The notes under the pieces were generated by a model. It did not search any database. It saw only the letters and a program-made list of their open reading frames with translations, and was not told the origin of the DNA. The position numbers were made by a program, and so were the translations under genes. 64,000 bases of DNA, from positions 1-64,000 of the forward strand of contig JAACTC010000005.1 in the NCBI GenBank assembly GCA_009993635.1. Reading direction: 5' to 3'. Source of the DNA: Erythrobacter sp. (GTDB lineage: Bacteria; Pseudomonadota; Alphaproteobacteria; Sphingomonadales; Sphingomonadaceae). This document shows positions 34,870 through 43,885 of the stretch, in pieces (within the stretch, counting starts at the first letter, position 1; every line of letters starts with the position of its first letter).

Positions 34870-36158
34870 TACTTGAGACGCAACCTGATGGATTGGGCAT
34901 GGGCCGGAAGCCCTTCGGCCTCGGCAAGGGTGATGGCGGCGGGGCCGATTGCGGCAAGCGCATCGGCGCCAGCCTCGATAAAGCTCGTCCGCTTCATGAA
35001 ATCGAGCACCGAGAGGCCGCTGGCGAAGCGCGCGCGGCGCCCGGTGGGCAGGACATGGTTCGGCCCGGCGACATAGTCGCCCACCGCTTCGGGCACCAAC
35101 CGGCCCATGAACACGCTGCCTGCATGGCGCAGCTTGGCGAACAGGGCTGCGGGATCGTCCACCGCCAGCTCGACATGCTCGGCGGCAAGCCGGTTGGCGA
35201 GCGGGATCGCATCGTCGAGCGTGGGCACCACGATCAGCGCACCGTGCGCATCCCACGATTCGCGCGCGGTCTTGCCGGTGGCGAGCATCGCGGCCTGCAC
35301 ATCGACCTGATCTTCCACCTGCGCGGCAAAATCCGCGCTGTCGGTGATCAGGATCGACTGCGAGCTGGGATCGTGCTCCGCTTGGCTCAGCAGGTCGGCG
35401 GCGATCCATTCGGGATTGTTCTGGTCATCGGCGATCACCAGGATTTCGCTCGGCCCGGCGATCATGTCGATCCCGACCGTGCCGAAAACCTGCCGCTTGG
35501 CTTCCGCAACCCACGCATTGCCGGGACCGGTGATGACGTCGACCGGGGCGATCCGATCTGTGCCATAGGCCAGCGCGGCGATGGCCTGCGCACCGCCGAC
35601 GCGCCAGATCTCGTCGATCCCCGCGATGTGCGCGGCGGCGAGCACCAGCGGATTGGCCTCGCCCCTGGGGGTCGGCGTGACGGCGACCAGCCGCTCCACC
35701 CCGGCTACCCGCGCAGGGATCGCATTCATCAGCAGGGATGAGGGGTAGGCCGCCCGCCCGCCGGGTACGTAAATCCCGGCAGCATCCACCGCATTCCAGC
35801 GATGGCCCAAGCGTACACCTGCGTCGTCGGTAAAATCGCGTGCCTCGGGCTTTTGCGCCTCGTGGTAGGCACGAATGCGGTCCGCCGCGAGGTTCAGTGC
35901 ATCGCGCAGCGCGTCGTCGAGTTCGTTATACGCCTGTTCGCAACGCCATGCGGGAATGCGCCAGTCATCTTCGGAAGACAGCGTATGCCCGTCGAAACGG
36001 ATGCTGAAATCGGCAAGCGCCTTGTCGCCCTGCGCACGCACCTTCGCGATAATGTCCGCCACGTCGCGGGTAACGTCATAGCCGCTTTCGCGCCGCGAAT
36101 TGACGAGGCGGTCGAACTGTTCGGCAAAATCGGGAGCCTGTGCATCGAGCGATTTCAT
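34869..36158 (-). CDS. hisD: Histidinol dehydrogenase
   Basis: A 429-residue zinc enzyme oxidising histidinol to histidine with two NAD+. GIYVPGGRAAYPSSLLMNAIPA is the family signature; QAEHDPSSQSILIT carries the conserved QxEHD zinc ligands, and GPNHVLPTGRRARFASGLSV the C-terminal motif. The ATG at 36158 overlaps the hisG stop by one base (TGATG). Order hisG-hisD-nusB is a familiar alphaproteobacterial arrangement. Confidence 0.97.
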   Translation of the reverse strand: MKSLDAQAPDFAEQFDRLVNSRRESGYDVTRDVADIIAKVRAQGDKALADFSIRFDGHTLSSEDDWRIPAWRCEQAYNELDDALRDALNLAADRIRAYHEAQKPEARDFTDDAGVRLGHRWNAVDAAGIYVPGGRAAYPSSLLMNAIPARVAGVERLVAVTPTPRGEANPLVLAAAHIAGIDEIWRVGGAQAIAALAYGTDRIAPVDVITGPGNAWVAEAKRQVFGTVGIDMIAGPSEILVIADDQNNPEWIAADLLSQAEHDPSSQSILITDSADFAAQVEDQVDVQAAMLATGKTARESWDAHGALIVVPTLDDAIPLANRLAAEHVELAVDDPAALFAKLRHAGSVFMGRLVPEAVGDYVAGPNHVLPTGRRARFASGLSVLDFMKRTSFIEAGADALAAIGPAAITLAEAEGLPAHAQSIRLRLK

Positions 36159-36829
36159 CAGGCGGCAGCCTTCTTGTGAGCGCGCGCATCGGCCTCGGCC
36201 CGGAAGGCCTCCACCAGCGCGGCGACCCGCGGATCGGTTTTCAGCGCGGCGCGATTGACGATCAGCCGGGCAGTGATCGCCAGGATCTTCTGCGTTTCGA
36301 CCAGCCCGTTCTGCTTCAGCGTACGCCCGGTCGACACCAGATCGACGATCCGCCGGGCAAGGCCCAGCGAAGGCGCAAGCTCCATTGCGCCGTTCAGCTT
36401 CACGCATTCGGCCTGCACGCCCTGGCTTTCGTAAAAGCGCCGGGTGATGTTGGGGTACTTGGTCGCGACGCGCACATGGCTGGCGGTCTGCATCGCCGCG
36501 TCGTCGCCCACGGCCTGCGCAACCGCCAGATGGCAGTGCCCGATATCGAGATCGACCGGGGCGTAGAGGTCCGAATAGTCGAACTCCTCGATCACATCGG
36601 ACCCGACGATGCCGATCTGCGCCGCGCCATGCGCCACGAAGGTCGCGACGTCGAACGCGCGCACGCGGATAAGGCGCAGGTCTTCGCGTGTCGTTGCGAA
36701 GCACAGTGCACGGTTGGCCTTGTCGTGAAAGCCCGCCTCGGGCACCACGCCCGCGCGCTCCATCACGGGGAGGGCATCATCGAGCAGTCGGCCCTTGGGG
36801 ACGGCGAAAGTGAGGTCGCTCTGCGGCAT
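36158..36829 (-). CDS. hisG: ATP phosphoribosyltransferase, short form
   Basis: A 223-residue first enzyme of histidine synthesis, joining PRPP and [25 protein letters not shown] is the diagnostic start, and [11 protein letters not shown]-type PRPP loop sequence is present as [14 protein letters not shown]. It lacks the C-terminal regulatory domain of long HisG (about 290 residues). Short forms normally need the HisZ regulatory subunit, which is not in the window. The start at 36829 is set by homology; it has no strong ribosome site. Confidence 0.95.
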   Translation of the reverse strand: MPQSDLTFAVPKGRLLDDALPVMERAGVVPEAGFHDKANRALCFATTREDLRLIRVRAFDVATFVAHGAAQIGIVGSDVIEEFDYSDLYAPVDLDIGHCHLAVAQAVGDDAAMQTASHVRVATKYPNITRRFYESQGVQAECVKLNGAMELAPSLGLARRIVDLVSTGRTLKQNGLVETQKILAITARLIVNRAALKTDPRVAALVEAFRAEADARAHKKAAA

Positions 36830-36879
36830 GGGCCGCCAGATAGGGCGGACGAGACGAAAGGGCAATTGCGCGAGACAGC

Positions 36880-37971
36880 ATGGCTGACAAAGAGCTGACA
36901 TACGAAGTGGTGGATCCGCAGGCCAAGGGGTTCGAAGCGGTGCAGCGGGCATTCGCCAATCAGGTGGCCTATTGCCGCGACAATAACGCGCCGATCACGG
37001 CTGCGATCTGCCAGGCGCTGCACGATCTGCTGGAGAGCGAGCGGGGCGGAGCGGTGATGCTGCGCGTGCGCAAGTGGGCCGGTGCGCCGCTCGCCGATGC
37101 CCTGCCGCTGCGTCTGGCGGGCGGCCTGCATGCGCTGCATCTTGCGGGGGAGGATAACGGGCTTTCCGCGATTTACCTCAATCAGCGGGTCAGCAACCCG
37201 AACGAACTGGTCGCCGATGCGATCGAACGGCACGAGGCGTTTCTGATGCCGTGGCTCGACGGCCCGCCCCAGACCAACGAGGCCGGACGCAGCTGGGCCT
37301 ACGCCGCCGCGATGCTGTGGCTGGCGAGCAAGGGGCTGCCTGCGAAATTCGCGCTCAACGAAATCGGGTCGAGCGCGGGCATCAACCTGATGATGCGGCG
37401 CTATTTCTTCGATCTGGGCGGAGTGACTGCGGGGCCGCAGGGCGCGCAGATGCGGATCGTGCCCGAATGGCGCGGCGCGCCGCCACCCGACACGCAATAC
37501 GATATCGTGGGCGCGCAAGGGTGCGACATCGCGCCGGTCGATCTGACGGACGAGGCGCAGGCGCTGCGCCTGAAAGCGTATATCTGGCCCGAATTCACCG
37601 AAAGGTTCGCCCGGATGGATGCGGCCATCGCCGCAGCCAACACCATGCCGCCCGAAATTGCACGAGAATCGGCGGATGCCTTCGTCGAACGGGTGCTGGC
37701 CGAACCTGCCGAGCCGGGCGTCACCCGCGTCGTCATGCATTCCGTCGTTTGGCAATACGTGCCCGAGGCCCAGCGCGAGGCGGTGACTGCGGCGATCGAG
37801 GCGGCAGGAGCCGCGGCGAGCGAGGAAAGCCCGCTCGCGTGGATATCTCTCGAGGCCAACCGCGACACTCACCGGCACGAGCTGTCGGTGCGCTACTGGC
37901 CCGGTGGCGAGGAGTGGCAGCGGCTTGGGGTTGCGCACCCGCATGGGACGTGGGTCGAGTGGGAGGCTTAA
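36880..37971 (+). CDS. DUF2332 family protein
   Basis: A 363-residue cytoplasmic protein of the DUF2332 family. The core [20 protein letters not shown] recalls a nucleotide-binding Rossmann-type glycine motif (ExGxSAGxNL), and [11 protein letters not shown] and [16 protein letters not shown] follow. The fold suggests a methyltransferase, but no reaction is established. It is divergent from hisG, 50 bases apart, and followed by a repetitive element. Confidence 0.85.
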   Translation: MADKELTYEVVDPQAKGFEAVQRAFANQVAYCRDNNAPITAAICQALHDLLESERGGAVMLRVRKWAGAPLADALPLRLAGGLHALHLAGEDNGLSAIYLNQRVSNPNELVADAIERHEAFLMPWLDGPPQTNEAGRSWAYAAAMLWLASKGLPAKFALNEIGSSAGINLMMRRYFFDLGGVTAGPQGAQMRIVPEWRGAPPPDTQYDIVGAQGCDIAPVDLTDEAQALRLKAYIWPEFTERFARMDAAIAAANTMPPEIARESADAFVERVLAEPAEPGVTRVVMHSVVWQYVPEAQREAVTAAIEAAGAAASEESPLAWISLEANRDTHRHELSVRYWPGGEEWQRLGVAHPHGTWVEWEA

Positions 37972-37989
37972 GGACGTGTCCTCCGTGCC

Positions 37990-38056
37990 CGCTCGTCCTG
38001 AGCGGGTCGAAAGGCGCGCCCATCCCTTCGCACTTCGCCAAGCTCAGCACGAACGG
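37990..38056. repeat. REP-like inverted repeat
   Basis: Left arm CGCTCGTCCTGAGCGGGTCG and right arm CGCCAAGCTCAGCACGAACG are imperfect inverses. The motif TCGT(C/G)CTGAGC...TCGAA is common as a dispersed extragenic palindrome in sphingomonad genomes as I recall. It lies between the convergent DUF2332 and alpha/beta hydrolase genes and might act in termination or RNA stability. Confidence 0.65.
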
Positions 38057-38073
38057 ACTGTGATTGCGGCGCG

Positions 38074-38970
38074 CTACGCCGTCCGCGTCAGAAACGCGTC
38101 CATTGCGTCATTGACCTTGTGCGGCGCTTCCCACGGCACGAAATGCCCGCAGCCGGTGACCTTTTCGATCGTCAGATCGTCGATGATGTCCTCCATCCCG
38201 ACCAGATTTCCCGCCGGCAGCGCCAGATCGTCCATCGCCCACACCACCAGCGTGGGAATCGTCAGCTTCGGCAGTTGCGGCGGCGTATAGTCGGTGGGCA
38301 GTTCGAACGGCGCGTCCATCGGCGGCACGATGACCGGGCTTGCGCGATACCAGTTGAGCATGCCGAAGGCGGCGGCGCGATCCTGCCACTCCTCCATCAG
38401 CTTGCCGCGTTCCTCGTCGTCCATCCCGGAAGAGCGATCCCATTTCACCTCCTGCATCAGGATGCCAAGCAGTCCGTGATCGCGCACCAGTTGATCGTTA
38501 TCCGTGTTGCGGAAGCCGCGCATATACTGGCTCGCCTCGCGCTGATGCGGGTCGAGGAACAGCAGCCGCTGAAAGATCGCCGGGTGCGGCGCATTGGCGA
38601 TGATGCAGCGCGTGACGCGCCCCGTTCCCTGCCCGGCGAGCGCAACGCCCCACGCGATGGCACCGCCCCAGTCGTGACCGACGACGGTAAACCTGTCGAT
38701 CTCCAGTTCCGCAGCGAGCAGGAAGATGTCGCCGATAAGCTTGTCCGGCGTGTATTCACTGACCTCGCTCGGCTTGGAAGATCCGCGATAGCCGCGCTGG
38801 TCGGGCGCGATGCAGCGGTAGCGGTCGGAGAAATGCGCGATCTGGTGGCGCCAGGTGCGGTGGCTTTCGGGGAAGCCGTGCAGGAAAATGAGAACCGGCG
38901 CATCGCGCGGGCCCTGGTCCACCACATCCAGCTCGATCCCGTTTGCGAGCCTTACGCGTGTCTGTTCCAT
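38074..38970 (-). CDS. Alpha/beta hydrolase, epoxide-hydrolase-like
   Basis: A 298-residue alpha/beta-hydrolase. HGFPESHRTWRHQI is the oxyanion-hole motif, and VVGHDWGGAIAW holds the nucleophilic Asp in the G-H-D-W-G-G form typical of epoxide hydrolases and dehalogenases. The catalytic His is in GCGHFVPWEAP. It probably opens epoxides by a covalent aspartyl intermediate. It is the last gene of the bolA-GST-pirin-SDR-hydrolase operon, two bases after the SDR stop. Confidence 0.9.
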   Translation of the reverse strand: MEQTRVRLANGIELDVVDQGPRDAPVLIFLHGFPESHRTWRHQIAHFSDRYRCIAPDQRGYRGSSKPSEVSEYTPDKLIGDIFLLAAELEIDRFTVVGHDWGGAIAWGVALAGQGTGRVTRCIIANAPHPAIFQRLLFLDPHQREASQYMRGFRNTDNDQLVRDHGLLGILMQEVKWDRSSGMDDEERGKLMEEWQDRAAAFGMLNWYRASPVIVPPMDAPFELPTDYTPPQLPKLTIPTLVVWAMDDLALPAGNLVGMEDIIDDLTIEKVTGCGHFVPWEAPHKVNDAMDAFLTRTA

Positions 38971-38972
38971 GC

Positions 38973-39803
38973 TCAATCCTCCCCCACGATGGTTTCCATG
39001 TACCCGTCGGCCACCCGCTGCGCCACCTGATCGAAAAGCGCCTCCGGCGTCCGCCGTTGTTCGCCCCAGCTGCTCTCGCCGCCACGCGCAACGATGATCT
39101 CGCGCTTGCCCGAGGAGATGCCGTCGACGATGATCTGCGCCGCCTCTTCGGGCCGCATCCCGTTGTCGATCACGCTGTCGCTGCGACCACGCGCGCTGCC
39201 ATCGGCGGTCAGGGCGTTGCGGCTGACGTCTGTCGCGACCGAGCCGGGGCATACGACATGCACCGCGATGCCCGACTGGGAGAGTTCGGCACGCAGCGCA
39301 TCGGCATAGCCGACCAGCCCGTGCTTCGCCGCGCAGTATGCCGTGCGCAGCGGAATGCCGATCTTGCCCGCAACGGAGGAGACGAAGACGTAGCGTCCGC
39401 TGCCACGCCCGGTCATGTGCGGCAGCAAGGCCTGCGCCGCGGCGATCTGTGCGGTCAGATCGACCTCGATGATCCGCCGATAGACCTCCATCGCGGTATC
39501 GACTGCCGCGCTACGCTGCGAAATTCCGGCATTGGCGACGAAGACATCGACGCCGTCGTGCCATTCGGTCGCCTGTTTCGTGGCAGCCAGCATTGCCGCC
39601 TCGTCGGTCACATCGAAGGGCAGGATCAGCGTTTCGCTGTCGAGCGTGTCGGCCACGGCCTGCAGCCGCGTTTCATCACGGCCGGAGAGGACGATGCGCG
39701 CGCCCTTGGCAGAAAGGTTGCGCGCCAGCGCCGCGCCGATGCCGGAGGATGCGCCGGTGATCCATGCGGTTTGCCCGGCGAAATCTTCGGGGCCTTCGCT
39801 CAT
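38973..39803 (-). CDS. Short-chain dehydrogenase/reductase
   Basis: A 276-residue SDR. ITGASSGIGAALARNL is the TGxxxGxG cofactor motif; VANAGIS, SSVAG, and YCAAK (the Tyr-x3-Lys pair at 156-160) complete the active site. The residues after the cofactor motif (LSGRDETR) favour NADP. Substrate unknown. Its ATG overlaps the pirin stop by four bases (39800-39803), and the next gene starts two bases after its stop. Confidence 0.92.
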   Translation of the reverse strand: MSEGPEDFAGQTAWITGASSGIGAALARNLSAKGARIVLSGRDETRLQAVADTLDSETLILPFDVTDEAAMLAATKQATEWHDGVDVFVANAGISQRSAAVDTAMEVYRRIIEVDLTAQIAAAQALLPHMTGRGSGRYVFVSSVAGKIGIPLRTAYCAAKHGLVGYADALRAELSQSGIAVHVVCPGSVATDVSRNALTADGSARGRSDSVIDNGMRPEEAAQIIVDGISSGKREIIVARGGESSWGEQRRTPEALFDQVAQRVADGYMETIVGED

Positions 39804-40690
39804 GGGTACGACACCGTCTTTGGTACGTCGGGCAATGGGATCCATTCCTCCTCGTCGCCCGGCACTTTCGCGAAGCGGCCTTCGCGCCAGTCCCGCTTGG
39901 CCTGTTCGATACGTTCGCGATCGGAACTGACGAAGTTCCACCAGACGTGGCGCGGGGTGGCAAAGCTTTCGCCGCCCAGCAGCATCGCCCTGGCGCCGTT
40001 TTCGGATCGCAAGGTCAGCGCAGTGCCCGGCTTGATGACGACAAGCGCGTAGCGGGGAAGCGCCTGACCATCGAGCGTGGCCTCGCCTTCCACCAGCATC
40101 ACCGCGCGCTCGTCCGCCGGGGAATCGATCGGCAGCTGGCCGCCGGGTGCGAGCGCGATCTCGGCATAGATCGTATCGGCATAGGTGGTGGTTGCCGCCC
40201 GTGCGCCCCACAGATCGCCCATGATCACGGTTGCCTTCGCGCCGCCATCATCGACGACGGGCAGGTCGGCAATCGCCTCGAAAGCCGGATCGGTTTCTTC
40301 ATGCCCATCGGGCAGCGCGAGCCAGGTCTGCATGCCGAACATCTTCGGCCCGCCCTTGCGCTCGTTTTCGGGCGAGCGTTCGGAATGCACGATCCCGCTG
40401 CCTGCAGTCATCAGGTTTACCGTGCCCGGGCGGATCGTCGAAAACGTGCCGATGCTGTCACGATGGTCGATCGCGCCGTCGAACAGCCAGGTGACCGTGG
40501 CAAGATTGATATGCGGATGCGGGCGAACATCCATCCCGCCGCCTTCGGGCAGGTGGGCGGGGCCGAATTCATCGACGAAGATGAAGGGGCCGACCATGCG
40601 GCGCTGGCGCGAAGGCAGCGCGCGGCGCACTTCGAAATCCCCGAGATCGTGGTTGGTCGGGGTAATCGTGGCTTCGATTGCTTCGCTCAT
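39800..40690 (-). CDS. Pirin family protein
   Basis: A 296-residue bicupin. RPHPHINLATVTWLFDGAIDHRD is the pirin metal-binding motif with two His; GIVHSERSPE gives a further His and Glu. Bacterial pirins often act as quercetinases or redox-sensing regulators. Here it lies in a detoxification-like operon with a GST and an epoxide hydrolase, overlapping both neighbours by four bases. The iron site looks complete; the activity is not known. Confidence 0.93.
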   Translation of the reverse strand: MSEAIEATITPTNHDLGDFEVRRALPSRQRRMVGPFIFVDEFGPAHLPEGGGMDVRPHPHINLATVTWLFDGAIDHRDSIGTFSTIRPGTVNLMTAGSGIVHSERSPENERKGGPKMFGMQTWLALPDGHEETDPAFEAIADLPVVDDGGAKATVIMGDLWGARAATTTYADTIYAEIALAPGGQLPIDSPADERAVMLVEGEATLDGQALPRYALVVIKPGTALTLRSENGARAMLLGGESFATPRHVWWNFVSSDRERIEQAKRDWREGRFAKVPGDEEEWIPLPDVPKTVSYP

Positions 40691-41394
40691 GCCGCGTCCA
40701 GCTCCGGGTTGTGGCGAAAAATGCCGTCTTCGTTGAAGGCGATCCGGCGCTCGCTGGCAAGATAACTCTTGATGCCCTTGAGCTCCGCCACCGCATCGCG
40801 ACAGGCGATCAGGCGCGGATAGTCGCCCTCGATCGCCGTCATGCGAATCGGGAAGGCGTACCGCAGTCCTTCGACCAGCTGGAAAAACGAGGTGTCGACA
40901 TGGCTCCATCGCTCGCCAAGCGCGAAGGGGCCATCATTGGCCGACAGCGCATCCTCGAAATAGCGGAAATATTTGGGCATTCGCTGCTCGCGAAAATTCT
41001 CCGCCGCGCGCACCGCAGCATCCTTCTGATCCTCGAAATAGAGATCGCCTGCGATGGGGTGGTGCGTATCATGCGCCTCTGCGACGATATCGGTCACCGT
41101 CAGCTGCAGCATGATCAGCTGCAGATTGCTGCGCTCGTCATCGGCTCCGAAGCCGTGCCGGTCCGCCAGCCAGGTGAGGATATGCGCGGCCTGCGCGATG
41201 CACATGTCGCCATCGACGAGATAGGGCGGGGCGTAGGGCCGAATACCGCTCCGAGCATCCAGATCATCGACCAGCGCATCGACGCCATCGGTGCGTGCGC
41301 GGTCGCGATAGGGAACGCCTGCCGCTTCCAGCGCCAGCCGAACGAATTCGCCGCGGCCCTGGATGCCCGGCCAGTACCAAAGGTCATAAGCCAT
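40687..41394 (-). CDS. Glutathione S-transferase family protein
   Basis: A 235-residue GST with the thioredoxin-like N-terminal domain (YDLWYWPGIQGRGEFVRLALEAAG), where the Tyr residues and Gly-Arg pair match the sigma/mu-like glutathione site, then an all-helical C-terminal half. Substrate unknown; operon context with pirin, SDR and epoxide hydrolase suggests handling of electrophiles. It overlaps the pirin gene by four bases, and bolA stops five bases before it. Confidence 0.88.
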   Translation of the reverse strand: MAYDLWYWPGIQGRGEFVRLALEAAGVPYRDRARTDGVDALVDDLDARSGIRPYAPPYLVDGDMCIAQAAHILTWLADRHGFGADDERSNLQLIMLQLTVTDIVAEAHDTHHPIAGDLYFEDQKDAAVRAAENFREQRMPKYFRYFEDALSANDGPFALGERWSHVDTSFFQLVEGLRYAFPIRMTAIEGDYPRLIACRDAVAELKGIKSYLASERRIAFNEDGIFRHNPELDAA

Positions 41395-41398
41395 CGGA

Positions 41399-41677
41399 TC
41401 AGCCCGGATGGCTCGGCGCGGTGGCCTTGATCGCCAGCGCGTGGACCCGGTCGCCCGGAATATCGCCCAGAGCTCCGTTGACCATCCGCTGCCGCTCCAG
41501 CCGCGATTTTTCGACGAAGGCGGGGGCTTCGATCACAATCGTGAAATGCGATTCCCCGGTTCCGTCGTCGCCCGTGTGGCCGCGATGTTTCGCGCTGTCG
41601 TTGATGATTTCGAGCCGGGTGGGCGAAAACGCTTCCCGCAGAAGCTGCTCCATCTCGTGAGCTACGGATTGTGCCAT
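41399..41677 (-). CDS. BolA-family protein
   Basis: A 92-residue BolA protein, probably working with a monothiol glutaredoxin in iron-sulphur and iron regulation. SHFTIVIEAPAFVEKSRLERQRMV is the family core, and a conserved C-terminal His (VHALAIKA) is present. The ATG at 41677 is the first Met before homology. It heads the operon and is divergent from the DnaJ gene, leaving 54 bases for promoters. Confidence 0.92.
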   Translation of the reverse strand: MAQSVAHEMEQLLREAFSPTRLEIINDSAKHRGHTGDDGTGESHFTIVIEAPAFVEKSRLERQRMVNGALGDIPGDRVHALAIKATAPSHPG

Positions 41678-41731
41678 TTTCTCGTCCGATCCCTTTGCAA
41701 TTTCGGTCTGCGCTGCCCATCCTAAAGCACT

Positions 41732-42325
41732 ATGCGACAGACCCGGTTCCATGGCCGCCACGAGGCGAACGGCAGGCTTTGCTCCCATCCCGCCTGCAAC
41801 GAGCCGGGCGAATATCGCGCGCCCGGCGTCTATGGAAATTCTTTCGACGGGCCGGGCGAATGGCGCTGGTTCTGCCTCGACCATATCCGCGAATTCAACG
41901 CGGGCTACGACTGGTTCGACGGGATGAGCGCAGACGAGATATTGCGCGCGCAGTCGCCGTCAGCCGGATGGCAGACCGAAAGCCCGGCGTTTCGCTCTAC
42001 CGGGCCAGTCGACGGGATGCCGCGCTGGGGCGAATTCGACGACCCGCTGGATGCGATTTCAGCCCGCGCGAGCGGGATCAAGAGCCGCGCCCGGCGCGAG
42101 GCGGAAATGGCGATGGACGGGCGCTTCTCCAAGGAAGAGGCGCAGGCGCTGGAAGTGCTGGGGCTGGGCGGCAAGACCGACCGCAAGCGGCTGCGCCAAC
42201 GCTATTCCGAGCTGGTGCGACGCTACCACCCCGATCGCAACGGCGGCGACCGCACGCATGAAACGCGACTGCTGCGCGTGGTCGAAGCCTATCAGCTGCT
42301 CAGGAAAAGCAGCGCCTTCGCCTAG
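41732..42325 (+). CDS. J-domain protein with C-terminal DnaJ domain
   Basis: A 197-residue protein. The N-terminal half has cysteines (CSHPACN and FCLDH) that could form a small zinc site. The C-terminal 60 residues are a J domain: LEVLGLGGKTDRKRLRQRY, then RRYHPDRNGGD with the required His-Pro-Asp. It probably stimulates an Hsp70 (DnaK). The J domain at the C-terminus, rather than the start, is typical of the small alphaproteobacterial form. It converges with the VOC gene, overlapping by four bases. Confidence 0.92.
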   Translation: MRQTRFHGRHEANGRLCSHPACNEPGEYRAPGVYGNSFDGPGEWRWFCLDHIREFNAGYDWFDGMSADEILRAQSPSAGWQTESPAFRSTGPVDGMPRWGEFDDPLDAISARASGIKSRARREAEMAMDGRFSKEEAQALEVLGLGGKTDRKRLRQRYSELVRRYHPDRNGGDRTHETRLLRVVEAYQLLRKSSAFA

Positions 42326-42804
42326 CCTGCTATTGCCGCTTCGATTGCCGCGATATCGATCTTCTTCATCTGCAACATCGCATCCTGCGCCCGTCTCGAG
42401 GCTGCCGGGTCGGGATGGGATAGCGCGGCCATCAGCACCCGCGGAGTAATCTGCCAACGAAAGCCCCATTTGTCCTTGCACCAGCCGCACATGATTTCCT
42501 CGCCGCCGTTTTCGACGATCGCCTTCCAGTAGCGGTCGGTCTCCGCCTGGTCGTCGGTATATACCTGCAGCGAATAGGCATCGTTGGGCGTGGTGTGTGG
42601 CCCTGCATTTAGGAGAACGTAGGGCAAGCCAAACAGCGTCATTTCGACGATCTGGACCGCGCCTTCCTGCGTGCCCGCAACGTCGGACTTGGGGCGCACG
42701 ACAGTGTCGATCCGGGTGTCCGGAAAGGTCTCGGCATAGAAGTTCGCCGCATCCTCCGCCTCGGAATCAAACCAGAGGAATACCTTCGCCTTGGCATCAG
42801 CCAT
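42322..42804 (-). CDS. VOC-family (PhnB-like) protein
   Basis: A 160-residue protein of the vicinal-oxygen-chelate superfamily, PhnB/3-demethylubiquinone-methyltransferase-like subgroup (KVFLWFDSEAEDAANFYAET, ending WGFRWQITPRVLMAAL). These often bind a metal; the exact reaction is unknown. Its start overlaps the GST-like gene by eight bases. Three small genes (DUF1428, GST, VOC) form an operon. Confidence 0.88.
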   Translation of the reverse strand: MADAKAKVFLWFDSEAEDAANFYAETFPDTRIDTVVRPKSDVAGTQEGAVQIVEMTLFGLPYVLLNAGPHTTPNDAYSLQVYTDDQAETDRYWKAIVENGGEEIMCGWCKDKWGFRWQITPRVLMAALSHPDPAASRRAQDAMLQMKKIDIAAIEAAIAG

Positions 42805-43456
42805 TGTCGTGCTCCCGCGCGGCGATCAGGTCCGCGTCGATTGCCTTGGCCTCGACATACGCCGGGCGCGTCTGGAGCCGTTCGGCATAGGCCACGAAAA
42901 CGTCGCGCTTGGGCAGAGTGCCGAATTCGACGCCCCAAATCGCTTGGCTGCCGACATAGACGTCCGCCATGGTGAACCGGTCGCCGCACACATAGTCGCG
43001 CCCCGTCAGCATGGCCTCCATAGTATCCACCGCACGGTCATAACTGCCGAAGCCAAGCATGCCCTGCTTCTGCGGATCGTCGCCGGGGCTCCAGCCCATG
43101 CTTTTCGATGTCACCGCCTGCTCCACCGGGCCCGCTGCGAAGAAGAGATAACGGAAATAGTCCGCCTTCTCGTGCGCGTCGGGCAGCAGCCCCGCGTCCG
43201 GATGCATCTCTGCCAGATAATGGCAGATCGCCGCCGCTTCGGTTACCACGTGATCGTGGTCGCCCCCATTTGCACTGGCATGGTGATGCACCAGCGTGGG
43301 AAACTTGCGCATCGGATTGGCCTTCACGAAGGCCGCGGGCTGATCGGGACCGTATTCGACCAGCACCTGATCGTAGTCCGCGCCGACTTCGTGCAGGGCC
43401 CAGCGGGCGATCTGCCCTCGGCTCATCGGATTGGTGTAGAAGGTATAGTCCGCCAT
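42797..43456 (-). CDS. Glutathione S-transferase family protein
   Basis: A 219-residue GST. The start YTFYTNPMSRGQIARWALHEVG holds the active-site Ser and Arg; NPMRKFPTLV carries the cis-Pro and VTEAAAICHYLAE the glutathione-binding Glu-Ala pair. The C-terminal helical domain follows. It lies between DUF1428 and a VOC protein, with a short gap and an eight-base overlap. Distinct from the GST at 40687. Substrate unknown. Confidence 0.9.
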   Translation of the reverse strand: MADYTFYTNPMSRGQIARWALHEVGADYDQVLVEYGPDQPAAFVKANPMRKFPTLVHHHASANGGDHDHVVTEAAAICHYLAEMHPDAGLLPDAHEKADYFRYLFFAAGPVEQAVTSKSMGWSPGDDPQKQGMLGFGSYDRAVDTMEAMLTGRDYVCGDRFTMADVYVGSQAIWGVEFGTLPKRDVFVAYAERLQTRPAYVEAKAIDADLIAAREHDNG

Positions 43457-43459
43457 CGT

Positions 43460-43816
43460 TCATGCCTTACCTTCGAAAATCGGTTCGAAGTCGCCGAATA
43501 TCATGCGCTTTCCGTCGAACGGCATATCCATCATTTCCTGCCACCGCTCGTCGGTTTCCATGCTCGCCATGCATGTGGCGGCGGTTTCCTTGTCCGGCCA
43601 GACGAGCCAGCTGAAAACGACCACTTCCCCGTCTTCGAGGGCCACGGCCTTCGGGAAGTCGGTGTGCTTGCCTTCGGGCACGTTGTCGCCCCAGGCCTCC
43701 ATCATGGAAACGGCGCCGTATTCCTTGAACAATGGCCACGCCTTGCGCGCATGGTCTGCGTATTTCTGCTTGTTGGCTGCGGGAACGGGCGTGAGAAACC
43801 CGCTGATATAGGTCAT
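43460..43816 (-). CDS. DUF1428 family protein
   Basis: A 118-residue protein of the DUF1428 family: YISGFLTPVPAANKQKYADHA at the start, then EAWGDNVPEGKHTDFPKAV and FSWLVWPDKETA, then GKRMIFGDFEPI. It has the ferredoxin-like dimeric fold of the family; no function is established. It heads the small operon with the GST and VOC genes. Confidence 0.92.
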   Translation of the reverse strand: MTYISGFLTPVPAANKQKYADHARKAWPLFKEYGAVSMMEAWGDNVPEGKHTDFPKAVALEDGEVVVFSWLVWPDKETAATCMASMETDERWQEMMDMPFDGKRMIFGDFEPIFEGKA

Positions 43817-43885
43817 AGCATGCCTCCGTGATTCACTGGTGTCGCCAGAATGCGCCTTTGATGTGGCGATGCGAAGACCAAAACG

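Noticed and set aside
36763-37944. A 393-residue open frame opposite the DUF2332 gene
   Set aside because: No recognisable motif, overlaps hisG and DUF2332, both well supported.
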